Assembly: GCF_040256395.1 (NCBI RefSeq)
Contig: NZ_CP158300.1
Coordinates: 385,786-449,785, forward strand
From: Deinococcus sonorensis KR-87
GTDB lineage: Bacteria > Deinococcota > Deinococci > Deinococcales > Deinococcaceae
DNA length: 64,000 nt
Direction of reading: 5' to 3'
Shown: in pieces, positions 1-8,616 of the stretch
How the letters are laid out: every line of letters begins with the position of its first letter
How positions within the stretch are numbered: position 1 is the first letter of the stretch
The notes under the pieces: model-generated
Seen by the model: only the letters and a program-made list of their open reading frames with translations
Told to the model about the DNA's origin: nothing
Databases searched by the model: none
Program-made: the position numbers and the translations under genes

Positions 1-401
1 TGTACGCGCTGGCGTCACGCGGCGGCGGCGCGATTGAGGCGGCCTCGCTGATGCAGCACGGGAAGTATTACTACCTGTTCGTGTCGTTCGACCGCTGCTG
101 CGCGGGCCTGAGCAGCACCTACCGCATCATGGTGGGCCGCGCCAGCAAGGTCACCGGGCCGTACACCGACCGCAGCGGCCACGACATGATGAAGGGTGGC
201 GGCACCGAGCTGCAGGCCAGCCAGGGCCGCTACATCGGGCCGGGGGGCCAGGAGGTCTACCAGGATGGCCGGGAGGTGCGGCTGGCCTACCACTACTACG
301 ACCGTGACCAGGGCGGCGTTTCACAGCTGCAGACCTCGACGCTGCTGTGGGACGACAGCGGCTGGCCCCGGCTGCCGGCGCTGCCGACCGGCGGTTCGTG
401 A
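1..401 (+). CDS. Glycoside hydrolase family 43 arabinanase, C-terminal part (5' end outside window)
   Basis: Only about the last 132 codons are present; the frame is open from base 3. The visible protein has features typical of GH43 endo-1,5-alpha-L-arabinanases: an IEAA stretch near the left edge that fits the general-acid Glu, then YYYLFVSFDRCC, STYRIMVGRAS, TGPYTDRSG, MMKGGGT and a GPGGQEVYQDG-like strand. These are blades 3-5 of the five-bladed propeller. Enzymes of this family cut alpha-1,5-arabinan outside the cell. The signal peptide and catalytic Asp base would lie upstream and cannot be checked. No obvious terminator follows, and the next gene starts only about 30-100 nt downstream. 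Confidence 0.85.
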   Translation, partial: YALASRGGGAIEAASLMQHGKYYYLFVSFDRCCAGLSSTYRIMVGRASKVTGPYTDRSGHDMMKGGGTELQASQGRYIGPGGQEVYQDGREVRLAYHYYDRDQGGVSQLQTSTLLWDDSGWPRLPALPTGGS

Positions 402-421
402 TGCTCGCCCCAGCCGTCCGG

Positions 422-436
422 TAGACTCGGGCCATC
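422..436 (+). promoter_or_regulatory. Leaderless-type -10 element before a non-canonical ATC start
   Basis: TAGACT at 422-427 is followed by six bases and then ATC at 434. This is the spacing seen at leaderless starts elsewhere in this window, but with ATC instead of ATG or GTG. No convincing -35 is visible. Confidence 0.4.
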
Positions 437-1429
437 GACGCACGCCGCCACCCCCACGACCTGCCACCGGCCGCCCCCGCTGAGCTGGGCCTGGACCCGT
501 TGTGGTTGGACTCGCTGGCCGCCCGGGTGGCCGACACCCTCCCCGACGTGACCAGCCTGCTGGTGGCCCGCCGGGGGCAGCTGGCCTTCGAGCGCTATTT
601 CGGCATTCCGGCCGATGAGCCGCAGGACATTCAGTCGGTGACCAAGAGCGTGCTCTCACTGCTGGTGGGGGTGGCGGTGGAGCGGGGGCTGCTGCGCCTG
701 GACCGGCCGGTGCTGGACGGCTGGCCCGAGGCCGCGGCCCTGGTGCAGGACCCGCGCTGGTTCCAGGTGACGGTGGAGCACCTGCTGACCATGACCTGCG
801 GCCTGCCGTCCGAAATCACCGACCCGGTGTATGACGACGCCTGGTGGCTGAATCCTGACCCGCTGGCCTTCACCCTGGCGCAACCGCTGAAGGCCGCGCC
901 CGGGACGGTCTTCCACTACTCCAATGCCGGGACCCATCTGCTGGGCGTCCTGCTCGCCCGCGTGATCGGTCAGCCGCTCGAGACGTTCGCCTGGGAGGCG
1001 CTGCTGGCACCGCTGGGCATGCCGGCGCGGCCGTGGGCCAAAGACCCGCAGGGGCGGGTCTGGGGGTCCGGCATGCTGCAGCTCACCCCGCGCGAGATGC
1101 TGCGGCTGGCGCAGCTGGTGCTGCAGCAGGGCCGCTGGCAGGGTCACCGCGTGGTGCCGTCCGCCTGGATTCAGGCGATGACTCGGCCCCGCGTCAGCGG
1201 CTACACTTTCATGGAAGGCCTGCCCCAGTACGGCTGGCTGTGGTGGCTGCCGGGGCCGCAGGAGCCGGACGGTGCCTATGCCACCGGCTACGGCGGGCAG
1301 TACATCGGGGTGTTTCCCCACCTCGATCTGGCCGTGACGATGACGGGCCGGGTGCAGCACCACCCGCCTCACCGGCACATCATCCGCGAGATTGCCAGCC
1401 GGGTGGAGACAGAAGGCCAGTCAAGCTGA
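434..1429 (+). CDS. Serine hydrolase of the beta-lactamase / penicillin-binding protein fold
   Basis: Class C beta-lactamase-like hydrolase. It has the nucleophile motif SVTK (Ser codon at 635), a Y-S-N second motif in [11 protein letters not shown], and a Gly-rich TGYGGQYIG stretch where the KTG strand normally lies. The substrate is not predictable: this family includes esterases and D-amino acid peptidases as well as beta-lactamases. No signal peptide is evident. The first canonical start in frame is TTG at 500, but the family-typical segment [13 protein letters not shown] begins upstream of it, and a -10 box stands six bases before an in-frame ATC at 434. I therefore set the start at 434; the alternative, TTG 500, gives 309 residues. 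It follows the GH43 gene but probably has its own promoter. Confidence 0.75.
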   Translation: MDARRHPHDLPPAAPAELGLDPLWLDSLAARVADTLPDVTSLLVARRGQLAFERYFGIPADEPQDIQSVTKSVLSLLVGVAVERGLLRLDRPVLDGWPEAAALVQDPRWFQVTVEHLLTMTCGLPSEITDPVYDDAWWLNPDPLAFTLAQPLKAAPGTVFHYSNAGTHLLGVLLARVIGQPLETFAWEALLAPLGMPARPWAKDPQGRVWGSGMLQLTPREMLRLAQLVLQQGRWQGHRVVPSAWIQAMTRPRVSGYTFMEGLPQYGWLWWLPGPQEPDGAYATGYGGQYIGVFPHLDLAVTMTGRVQHHPPHRHIIREIASRVETEGQSS

Positions 1430-1551
1430 CTGACCCGGCCCGCACCGGTCTACATCGGCAGGCGCAGGACCGCCGGGCCGGGTGTATGTTGCGGCGGTGC
1501 ATGTCCTGAGGTTGTTCCGCTGTCTGCCGCCGTGTTGGCCGGCCGAGTTCC

Positions 1552-2325
1552 ATGCCGGCTGAGGCCTGGACCCTCGGCCTCGGCGCCGTGGCCGCCGCGA
1601 TGGTGGGTTTTTCCAAGACCGGCGTTCCCGGCACCGGCATCCTGGTGATTCCGCTGATGGCCGCGCTCTTTGGCGGCCGGCTCTCGGTGGGCGCGACCCT
1701 GCCGCTGCTGATTCTGGGGGACGTGCTGGCCGTGGCGCTCTACCGGCAGCACGCCCAGTGGGCCCGCCTGCGTACCCTGGCACCGTGGCTGCTGCTGGGC
1801 CTGCTGCTCGGCAGCGGGCTGCTGAAGCTGCTGGGCGACCTGCGGCTGAAGGCCGACCCCCTGTCGCCCATGATCGGCGTGCTGGTGCTGGTGATGCTGG
1901 CGCTGAACTTGCTGCGCGGCCGGCTGGGGCAGCGGCTGGTGCCGCACTCGCGCGAGGGCACGGTGGTGACCGGGGCGCTGGCCGGCTTCACCACCATGGT
2001 CTCGAACGCCGCCGGGCCGATCATGTCCATCTTCCTGAACTCCAGCGGCCTGCCCAAGGACCAGCTGATGGGCACCACTGCCTGGACCTTTCTGCTGCTG
2101 AACCTCGCCAAGGTGCCGTTTCTGGCGCTGCTGACCGCCGACAATCCCCAGGAGCCGCTGTACACGCTCGCCACCCTGCGCTTCGACCTGCTGATGGTGC
2201 CGCTGGTGCTGGCCGGCGCGTGGGCCGGCCGCGCCCTGCAACGCCGGCTGCCGGAGCAGGCCTTCAGCGGCGCGCTGCTGTCGCTGGCGGCGGTGAGCGC
2301 GGTGCTGCTGATCGTGCGGCACTGA
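1552..2325 (+). CDS. TauE/SafE family membrane transporter (sulfite/sulfonate exporter-like permease)
   Basis: A 257-residue, very hydrophobic protein with about eight predicted membrane spans, in the two-repeat layout of the TauE/SafE (DUF81) family. The first repeat opens with VGFSKTGVPGTGILVIPLM and the second with TTMVSNAAGPIMSIFL, both characteristic family loops. Members move sulfite, sulfoacetate or other organic anions across the inner membrane; the substrate here is unknown. ATG 1552 is the only usable in-frame start after the stop at 1507, and no good ribosome binding site precedes it. A TATGTT sequence near 1485 could be a -10 with a leader of about 60 nt. Confidence 0.85.
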   Translation: MPAEAWTLGLGAVAAAMVGFSKTGVPGTGILVIPLMAALFGGRLSVGATLPLLILGDVLAVALYRQHAQWARLRTLAPWLLLGLLLGSGLLKLLGDLRLKADPLSPMIGVLVLVMLALNLLRGRLGQRLVPHSREGTVVTGALAGFTTMVSNAAGPIMSIFLNSSGLPKDQLMGTTAWTFLLLNLAKVPFLALLTADNPQEPLYTLATLRFDLLMVPLVLAGAWAGRALQRRLPEQAFSGALLSLAAVSAVLLIVRH

Positions 2326-2340
2326 GCCCGCCGTCTCGGC

Positions 2341-2378
2341 AAAAAAGTCCCCGGGACCGACGGATCAGCCACGGGGAC
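2341..2378 (-). terminator. Intrinsic terminator of the minus-strand isomerase gene
   Basis: GTCCCCG (2347-2353) pairs with CGGGGAC (2372-2378). Read on the minus strand the hairpin is followed by six T (2346-2341). The rest of 2326-2506 shows nothing recognisable. Confidence 0.6.
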
Positions 2379-2506
2379 GGAGAGGCACCGGCAACACACG
2401 GCCGGGTTGAATTGGTGGTACGCCCTGACTGTATCGGTTCAGAGGTGGGGCCGGATGATAAAGCCCTCACGGTGGATTTAGACGGCCAGCCGCCCGCGTC
2501 CCCGGG

Positions 2507-3229
2507 TCAGCCGCGCAGGTAGGCCACGCTGCGGTGCAGCGTGTCCAGCGTGCCGCCGTGGTCCTGCTCGTAGTAGGCCTGCGTGTGGGCGGGGAGCGCC
2601 GCGATGATCGCCTGCAGCGGCACCTCGCCCTCGCCCAGCGCCACCGTCTGCCACGCGTCGCCGTCGCGGCTCACGTCCTTGAGGTGCACCAGCGGCAGCC
2701 GGTCGGCGTACCGCTGCACGTAGGCCACCGGGTCCTGGCCACCCGCGTGGATCCAGGCCACGTCCAGTTCGGCTTTCACGCTGGGCGCGCGCTCCAGCAG
2801 CAGGTCCAGCACCGGCTGACCGCCGAACTGCTGGGTCAGCTCGTGATCGTGGTTGTGGTAGCCGAGCGTCAGGCCCTGCTCCCCCAGCGGCCCGGCCAGC
2901 CGCTCCATCCGGTCGGCCAGCGCCAGCCACTCGGCCTCGCTGTCAGCGCGGTGGTACGGATAGACCACGTGCTGCACGCCCAGCGCCCGCATCTCGGCCA
3001 CCCGGCCGGCCAGATTGTCCTCGAAGGACTGCAGGGGGAGGTGGGCGCTGGGTGCCTGCATCTGGCGCTGGTCCAGTTCGGCGCGGAGCTGCTCGGCCGA
3101 CAGGCCGCCCCAGTTCTGGGTGAGTTCCACCACCCGCACGCCCGCGGCCGCCACCGCGTCCAGCGTGCCGAGAAAATCCTGGGTGAACAGGTCGCGCAGG
3201 GTGTACAGCTGAAGTCCGACGTTTTGCAT
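2507..3229 (-). CDS. Sugar phosphate isomerase/epimerase (AP endonuclease 2-like TIM barrel)
   Basis: A 240-residue TIM-barrel protein of the xylose isomerase-like / AP_endonuc_2 superfamily. It starts with MQNVGLQLYTLRDLF, and has LGYHNHDHEL, AELDVAWIHAGG and LVHLKDVSRDG, which supply the usual metal-binding His, Glu and Asp residues. Members isomerise, epimerise or cleave (keto) sugars; the substrate is not predictable. The start at 3229 has AAGGA nine bases upstream; the ATG at 3238 has no room for an SD. The open frame continues far upstream antisense to the LacI gene, but that part is not coding. It is divergent from the LacI-led operon and probably shares its control region. Confidence 0.85.
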   Translation of the reverse strand: MQNVGLQLYTLRDLFTQDFLGTLDAVAAAGVRVVELTQNWGGLSAEQLRAELDQRQMQAPSAHLPLQSFEDNLAGRVAEMRALGVQHVVYPYHRADSEAEWLALADRMERLAGPLGEQGLTLGYHNHDHELTQQFGGQPVLDLLLERAPSVKAELDVAWIHAGGQDPVAYVQRYADRLPLVHLKDVSRDGDAWQTVALGEGEVPLQAIIAALPAHTQAYYEQDHGGTLDTLHRSVAYLRG

Positions 3230-3273
3230 AGGGACCATCCTTCCGCCCCGGCCAGCGCTGGCCGTCCGGCGCA

Positions 3274-3309
3274 TTGACTTGCTGTGTGTACCGCTATAAT
3301 GTAACGGTA
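3274..3309 (+). promoter_or_regulatory. Divergent promoter region with a probable LacI-family operator
   Basis: On the plus strand TTGACT (3274-3279) and TATAAT (3295-3300) form a promoter with a short 15-nt spacer. A 21-bp imperfect palindrome beginning TACCG and ending CGGTA (3289-3309) covers the -10. On the minus strand TTGTCA (about 3320-3325) and TACATT (3296-3301) could serve the isomerase gene, so one bound repressor could block both directions. Confidence 0.55.
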
Positions 3310-3370
3310 TAAATCGCAGTCTGACAAGCCCCGCCTCACCTCGCCTGCTGGAAAGGGATGTGTTGAACCC

Positions 3371-4396
3371 GTGTTGCCGCCTGCTCCTGCCGACACTCCA
3401 CTGATCACGCTGGCCGATGTGGCGCGGACGGCGCGGGTGTCCAAGATGACCGTCTCGAACGTCATCAACGGCAAACCCAACGTCCGGCCGCACACCCGGC
3501 AGCGGGTGCTGGACGCCATTGAGGCGACCGGCTACCGGGTCAATCCGGTGGCGCGGGCGCTGGCCGGCGGGCGGCAGCGGCTGCTGAGCGTGGTGGCGCG
3601 GCGCAGCAACCTGCCGTACGCCACCGAGGTGATCCGCGGGGCCAGCGAGGCGGCCGAGACGCTGGATTACGATCTGGTGGTGATGATGATCGGTGGGCGC
3701 GAGACCTCGGACCTGTCGCTGTTCCTGCGGCTTTCCCAGGGAGCGCTTCTGGTGCAGCCGGGGCGGAGTGGCCGCCTGCGCCCCCAGGACCTCCCCGCGC
3801 ATCACGTCAGCGTGGACGGTCCCAGCGTGGACTCGCTGACGGTGGACAACTACGCCGGGGCCTGCGCCGCGATGCAGCATCTGCTGGCCCTGGGCCACAC
3901 CCGCATCGCGTATGTCAGCGGCCTGCTGGCCCCGCACGGGGAACGCGACGACGCCTCGGAGCGGCTGCGCGGCTACCAGGACAGCGTGGAGGCGGCGCAA
4001 CTGAGCCTGCCGGACGGCTACCTGCAGCACGCCGACTACTCCTCGCGCAGCGGCGAACAGGCCGCCCGCACCCTGCTGGCGCTGCCGGAACCGCCCAGCG
4101 CCATCTTCGCGGCCGGCGACGCGATGGCCGTGGCGGTGATCCACGCGGCCCAGGACCTGGGGCTGCGGGTGCCTCAGGACCTCTCGGTGGTGGGCTTCGA
4201 TGACCTGCCGTACTTCCGCGGCGTGCGCCCGGCGCTCACCACCGTGCGTCAGCCGCTGGACGAGCTGGGGGCCGAGGGGGTGCGGATGCTGGTCGCGCTG
4301 GCGGAAGGCCAGCCGGCCCCGCTGCCGCCGCCCTTCCCCACCGAACTGATCGTCCGGGAGTCCACCGCCCCGCCGCCCTCTCCCAGTTCACGCTAA
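3371..4396 (+). CDS. LacI family transcriptional regulator of the sugar cassette
   Basis: A 341-residue repressor. The N-terminal LacI helix-turn-helix is clear (TLADVARTARVSKMTVSNVIN, residues about 13-33) with the hinge helix VARALAGG. A periplasmic-binding-protein-like effector domain follows, ending in the family-typical VVGFDDLPYF and TTVRQPLDELG. Start is GTG 3371 (TTG 3374 is possible); an AAAGGG lies about 15 nt upstream, rather far. The gene is first in an apparent operon: 43 nt separate it from the oxidoreductase at 4440. It probably binds the TACCG/CGGTA palindrome just upstream, controlling itself and the divergent isomerase. The effector is likely the sugar handled by these enzymes. 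Confidence 0.9.
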   Translation: MLPPAPADTPLITLADVARTARVSKMTVSNVINGKPNVRPHTRQRVLDAIEATGYRVNPVARALAGGRQRLLSVVARRSNLPYATEVIRGASEAAETLDYDLVVMMIGGRETSDLSLFLRLSQGALLVQPGRSGRLRPQDLPAHHVSVDGPSVDSLTVDNYAGACAAMQHLLALGHTRIAYVSGLLAPHGERDDASERLRGYQDSVEAAQLSLPDGYLQHADYSSRSGEQAARTLLALPEPPSAIFAAGDAMAVAVIHAAQDLGLRVPQDLSVVGFDDLPYFRGVRPALTTVRQPLDELGAEGVRMLVALAEGQPAPLPPPFPTELIVRESTAPPPSPSSR

Positions 4397-4439
4397 CCAA
4401 CCAGCCCCTCACCCCCCATCCGCGTTCAGGAGGACACAC

Positions 4440-5536
4440 ATGCACACCATCGGCATCATCGGCACCGGCGACATCAGCGCCGCCTATCTGCGGGTCGCCC
4501 GCGACCAGCGTCTGTTCCAGGTGGCCGGCATCGCCGACCTGGACGTCAGCCGCGCTCAGGCCCGCGCCGAGGAGTTCGGCGTGCCGGCCATGACCCCCGC
4601 CGAACTGCTGGCCCTGCCGGACCTGACGGCCGTGGTGAACCTGACGCCGCCGGCCGCGCACGCCGCCGTCAGCCTGGACATCCTGCGCTCCGGGCACCAC
4701 GTCTACAGCGAGAAGCCGCTGGCCGTCACGCTGGAGGACGGCGCGGCGATCCTGGCCGAGGCGCAGGCGCGCGGGCTGCGGGTCGGCTGCGCCCCCGACA
4801 CCTTCCTGGGCGCCGGGCTGCAGACGGTCCGCGAGCTGCTGGACGCCGGGCTGATCGGTCGCCCGGTGGCCGCCACCGCCTTCATGATGAGCAGCGGCCC
4901 GGAAAGCTGGCACCCCAATCCGGCGTTCTTCTTCCAGCCGGGCGCGGGGCCGCTGTTCGACATGGGGCCGTACTACCTGACGGCGCTGGTCAACCTGCTG
5001 GGGCCGGTGAACCGGGTCGGTGGCAGCGCCATCCGCGCCTTCGACGAGCGGGTGGCCGGCCACGCCTCGCGCAAGGGCGAGCGGATTCCGGTCAACACGC
5101 CCACCCACGTCACGGCGCAGCTGGACTTCGAGGCGGGGCAGGTGGCCACCTTCATCGCCAGCTTCGACACGCCGGCCAGCGAACTGCCGCGCATCGAGAT
5201 CTACGGCACCGACGCCACCCTGAGCGTGCCGGACCCGAACACCTTCGGCGGCCCGGTGCGGATCCGCCGCCGGGGCCAGCAGGAGTGGGAGACGCTGCCG
5301 CTGACCCGCCCCTTCCAGGAGAACTCGCGCGGCATCGGGCTGGCCGACCTGCTGGACGCCACCGCGCAGGGCAGCGCCCACCGCGCCAGCGGCGACCTGG
5401 CCTACCACGTGCTGGAGATCATGCACCGGGTGCTGGAGTCGGCGGAGCAGGGGACCCCGCTGGCGGTGCAGAGCCGGGTGGAGCGCCCCGAACCGCTGGA
5501 CGTGAAGCCCGGCTGGCTGGCCGAGGCGGTGGGCTG

Positions 5537-5537
<1 letters not shown>
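4440..5537 (+). CDS. Gfo/Idh/MocA family NAD(P)-dependent sugar oxidoreductase (first copy)
   Basis: A 365-residue dehydrogenase. The Rossmann motif [14 protein letters not shown] is at residues 4-17, the [11 protein letters not shown] segment supplies the conserved catalytic Lys (EKP), and the C-terminal alpha/beta domain contains [11 protein letters not shown] with the usual D-x-G-x-H/Y region. Such enzymes oxidise a ring hydroxyl of a sugar, inositol or glycoside, or reduce the matching keto compound. AGGAGG sits about eight bases before the ATG. Its stop overlaps the start of the next gene by one base (TGATG), so the two are translationally coupled. Confidence 0.88.
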
Positions 5538-6540
<1,003 letters not shown>

Positions 6541-6544
<4 letters not shown>

Positions 6545-7689
6545 CGGCCCCCGCCCCGCTGCGGCTGGCGATGGTGGGCGGCGGCCAGGACGCCTTCATC
6601 GGCAACGTTCACCGCATGGCGGCCCGCCTGGACGGCCACTACACCCTGGTGGCCGGCGCGCTGTCCAGCACGCCGGAGAAGGCGCTCGCCTCGGGGCTGG
6701 CACTGGGCCTCAGCCCGGAACGCAGCTACCCGAGCTACACGGCGCTGATCGAGGGCGAACTTGCCCGGCCCGAGGACGAGCGGGTGCAGGTGGTCAGCAT
6801 CGTGACGCCCAACCACATGCATCATCCGGTGGCGCTGGCCTGCCTGCAGGCCGGGTTTCACGTCATCTGCGACAAGCCGCTGACCCATACCGCCGAACAG
6901 GCGCGTGAGCTGGCCCGGGCGGCGGAGCAGGCGGGCGTGGTGTTCGCCGTGACGTACAACTACAGCGGCTACCCGCTGGTGCGGCAGGCGCGCGAACTGG
7001 TCCAGCAGGGCGAGCTGGGCGAGATCCGCAAGGTGATCGTGGAGTACCACCAGGGCTGGCTGGCCACCCAGGTCTCGGAGGCCGACAACAAGCAGGCCGG
7101 CTGGCGCACCGACCCGGCCCGCAGCGGCCCAGCCGGGGCGCTGGGCGACATCGGCACCCATGCCGAGCAGCTGGTGAGTTTCGTCACGGGTCTGGAACTC
7201 GAGTCGGTCCTGGCGGAGCTGAGCACCTTCGTGCCGGGCCGCGCGCTGGACGACGACGCCACCGTGCTGCTGCGTTTTCAGGGCGGTGCAAAGGGCATCC
7301 TGACCGTGTCTCAGATCGAGATCGGACGCGAGAACGACCTGCGGCTCTCGGTGTTCGGCACCCTGGGCAGCCTGCACTGGCAGCAGGAGAACCCCAACGT
7401 GCTGCTGCTCGACCGCCTGGACCAGCCGCGCGTGCAGCTGACCCGCGGCGGTCCCGGGCTGGGCACGGCGGCGCAGCGGGTGACCCGGCTGCCGGCTGGG
7501 CATCCCGAGGCGTTTCTGGAAGCCTTCGCCACCATCTACACCGCCGCGGCCGAGCACATCCGGGCCGGGACCGGCAGCGAGCCGCCCGTCTACCCGACGG
7601 TGGTGGATGGCCTGCGCGGCGTACAGTTCGTGGAAGCCGTCATCCAGAGCCAGCAGGAAGGCGGCTGGACCAGGGTATCCACACCTTAA
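6541..7689 (+). CDS. Gfo/Idh/MocA family oxidoreductase (second copy)
   Basis: A 382-residue dehydrogenase from GTG 6541, overlapping the previous stop by four bases. The nucleotide-binding segment is [17 protein letters not shown], with an extended glycine motif typical of a separate Gfo/Idh/MocA subgroup. The catalytic Lys is in [12 protein letters not shown], and [14 protein letters not shown] carries the conserved Asp/Gly/His of the second domain. It shares little beyond the fold with the 4440-5537 enzyme, so the two probably catalyse different steps. It is the last gene of the LacI-led operon and is followed by a strong terminator. Confidence 0.88.
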
Positions 7690-7703
7690 GTCGGGATGTT
7701 CGG

Positions 7704-7740
7704 AAGGCCGCTCAAGCGAGATCTTGAGCGGCCTTTTGTT
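7704..7740 (+). terminator. Rho-independent terminator of the sugar operon
   Basis: AAGGCCGCTCAAG (7704-7716) and CTTGAGCGGCCTT (7723-7735) form a perfect 13-bp stem with a 6-nt loop, followed by TTGTT. Confidence 0.93.
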
Positions 7741-7845
7741 GACGCCTCCACGCGTACACGTGTCACGTTGTCCACACCGCTGGTTGCTCTGGGTGGGCTG
7801 AGCGGTCCATCACGGGCTTTTCATGCCTGCGGGCGAGGTTGACGT

Positions 7846-8553
7846 ATGGGCCACAAGCGACTTGGGAAGGGACTCGGGCGGTACTGGGAAGCGCTGCAGA
7901 CGGGTGAGCCGGAGGCGGTGCATGAGGTCCGGAAGCTGACCCGGCGTGTCCAGGCCGAGCTGCACGTGGCCGGCATGCATGGACGCACCCAGCGGGAGTG
8001 GCGGGACCTGCGGCGTGCGGTGGCCACCCTGCGGGACCGCGACGCTGTGGGCGCTCACCTGCGCGAGGCGCTCCGGTCCCTGCAGGTGCCGGAGGAGGAA
8101 GTTCGTCAGTTCGAGGCCGACTGGCAGCACATCCGTGACGCCCAGTTCCAGGCGCTCAAGCTGCCGGAACGGCCGGGCAGCCGTCCGCGCCCCGGTCACT
8201 GGAAACGCCGGATCCGCCAGACGCTCGCTCAGGACCGGGAGCAGTTGCGGCGCGAGGGCGAGCAGGTGATGGCCTCAACTGACCTGGACGTCTGGCACGG
8301 GTGGCGCAAACACCTGAAACGCTACCGCTACACCCTGGCCCTCCGTGACGAGGTGCCGGGTGAGGTGCTCCGGATGCTGGAAGCGCTCGGGCACCTGCAG
8401 GACGCCCGCGTGGCCGAGCACCTGCTGCAGGACGAGCAGTGGCTCCCCGGCCACCATATGGTCCTGCTCGCCCGCGAGCAGGCCGCGCAGATGACGGCCA
8501 TGGAACAGGCTCGCCAGCTGTGGCCCGACCTGGAACGGCATCTGCGCAGCTGA
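7846..8553 (+). CDS. CHAD domain protein
   Basis: A 235-residue, Arg/His-rich helical protein made almost wholly of a CHAD domain (conserved histidine alpha-helical domain). The two typical helices are present: AVHEVRKLTRRVQAEL near residue 25 and the repeat WHGWRKHLKRYRYTLAL near residue 147. RDLRRAVATLRDRDAVGAHL also fits. CHAD proteins bind polyphosphate and are often fused or adjacent to CYTH triphosphatases; no CYTH domain is here or next door. GAGG about seven bases upstream supports ATG 7846. It is a single-gene unit between two terminators. Confidence 0.85.
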   Translation: MGHKRLGKGLGRYWEALQTGEPEAVHEVRKLTRRVQAELHVAGMHGRTQREWRDLRRAVATLRDRDAVGAHLREALRSLQVPEEEVRQFEADWQHIRDAQFQALKLPERPGSRPRPGHWKRRIRQTLAQDREQLRREGEQVMASTDLDVWHGWRKHLKRYRYTLALRDEVPGEVLRMLEALGHLQDARVAEHLLQDEQWLPGHHMVLLAREQAAQMTAMEQARQLWPDLERHLRS

Positions 8554-8568
8554 CGGTGGTCAAGAAAG

Positions 8569-8599
8569 AGGGGGGGCCGCTGAGTCAGCGGCCCCCCCT
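8569..8599. terminator. Bidirectional terminator between the CHAD and pullulanase genes
   Basis: A long GC stem: AGGGGGGGCCGCTGA (8569-8583) against TCAGCGGCCCCCCCT (8585-8599). Pyrimidine/T-rich sequence follows on both strands, serving the two convergent genes. Confidence 0.85.
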
Positions 8600-8616
8600 C
8601 CTTGTGGCCTGCCGGC

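Noticed and set aside
3230..4144. N-terminal extension of the minus-strand isomerase to about 545 residues
   Set aside because: The added part is antisense to the LacI gene and matches nothing; the barrel begins at MQNVGLQLY behind a good SD at 3229.
7754..7766. GTACACGTGTCAC palindrome as an operator for the CHAD gene
   Set aside because: Only the eight central bases (ACACGTGT) are symmetric and no promoter elements are placed around it; chance in GC-rich DNA is plausible.
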